This document shows, piece by piece, positions 6,523-6,576 of a DNA stretch of 6,576 nt. The position numbers and the translations under genes were made by a program. Source of the DNA: Tissierella_B sp964485455 (GTDB lineage Bacteria > Bacillota > Clostridia > Tissierellales > Tissierellaceae); contig CAZAJU010000107.1 of the NCBI GenBank assembly GCA_964485455.1, positions 1 through 6,576 of the forward strand, read 5' to 3'. Under the pieces are notes generated by a model, which saw nothing but the letters and a program-made list of their open reading frames with translations, ran no database searches and was not told the DNA's origin. Numbering within the stretch: position 1 is the stretch's first letter; each line of letters begins with the position of its first letter.

Positions 6523-6576
6523 AGAATATAAAACAGTTAGTGAAGTAGTTGGCCCATTGATGGTAGTTGAAGGAGT
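6515..6576 (+). CDS. ntpB: V-type ATPase subunit B, N-terminal fragment cut by the window end
   Basis: Only 20 full codons are present. They read Met-Leu-Lys-Glu-Tyr-Lys-Thr-Val-Ser-Glu-Val-Val-Gly-Pro-Leu-Met-Val-Val-Glu-Gly, the typical N-terminus of the non-catalytic B subunit, which forms the head with A. GGAGG at 6502-6506 lies 8 bases before the ATG, inside the end of subunit A. The start overlaps the subunit A stop by 8 bp, as expected for partners needed in equal numbers. The gene continues past the window; this is not a real truncation. Confidence 0.93.
   Translation, partial: MLKEYKTVSEVVGPLMVVEG

Noticed and set aside
1..6576. A hidden novel system, mobile element, CRISPR array or RNA gene
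   Set aside because: Nearly every base belongs to a recognisable V-ATPase gene. There are no spaced repeats, transposase or integrase genes, or tRNA-like folds, and base use is uniform.

Overview
The window is almost entirely one co-directional (+ strand) operon for a bacterial V-type (A/V-type) rotary ATPase. The gene order is stalk G/H, I, K, E, C, F, A and the first 20 codons of B. This matches the order of the Enterococcus hirae ntp (Na+-ATPase) operon. The DNA is AT-rich, with heavy use of AGA (Arg), ATA (Ile) and TTA (Leu), strong AGGAGG-type ribosome binding sites and one TTG start. Together with the operon type, this points to a low-GC Firmicute, most likely an anaerobe of the Clostridia/Tissierellia. 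I cannot name the genus.

Layout: 1-47 is a short AT-rich leader containing a perfect palindrome and the first ribosome binding site. 48-374 encodes the peripheral-stalk G/H subunit, 361-2307 the membrane stator subunit I (a), 2323-2802 the proteolipid ring subunit K (c), 2824-3378 the stalk subunit E, 3389-4390 subunit C (d) and 4383-4691 the central-stalk subunit F. A 67-bp gap follows (4692-4758), the only sizeable intercistronic gap. 4759-6522 then encodes the catalytic A subunit, and subunit B starts at 6515 and runs off the window. Genes are spaced 10-21 bp apart or overlap by 8 or 14 bp, so they are very probably cotranscribed and partly translationally coupled. Subunits D and any further genes would lie downstream.

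How they work together: A (catalytic) and B form the A3B3 head. C and F, with the missing D, make the central rotor stalk that sits on the K ring. E and G/H form the peripheral stalks, which hold the head to subunit I. Ions cross between K and I. The K subunit carries the residues known to coordinate Na+ in E. hirae NtpK, so Na+ is the likely coupling ion. Whether the enzyme mainly pumps Na+ or makes ATP cannot be told from this window.

Nothing here looks like a new system; the protein content is ordinary. The points most worth a second look are the Na+ ligand set in K, the repeated ATG-Y-TTAA gene overlaps, and a possible set of competing RNA hairpins before the TTG-started A-subunit gene.
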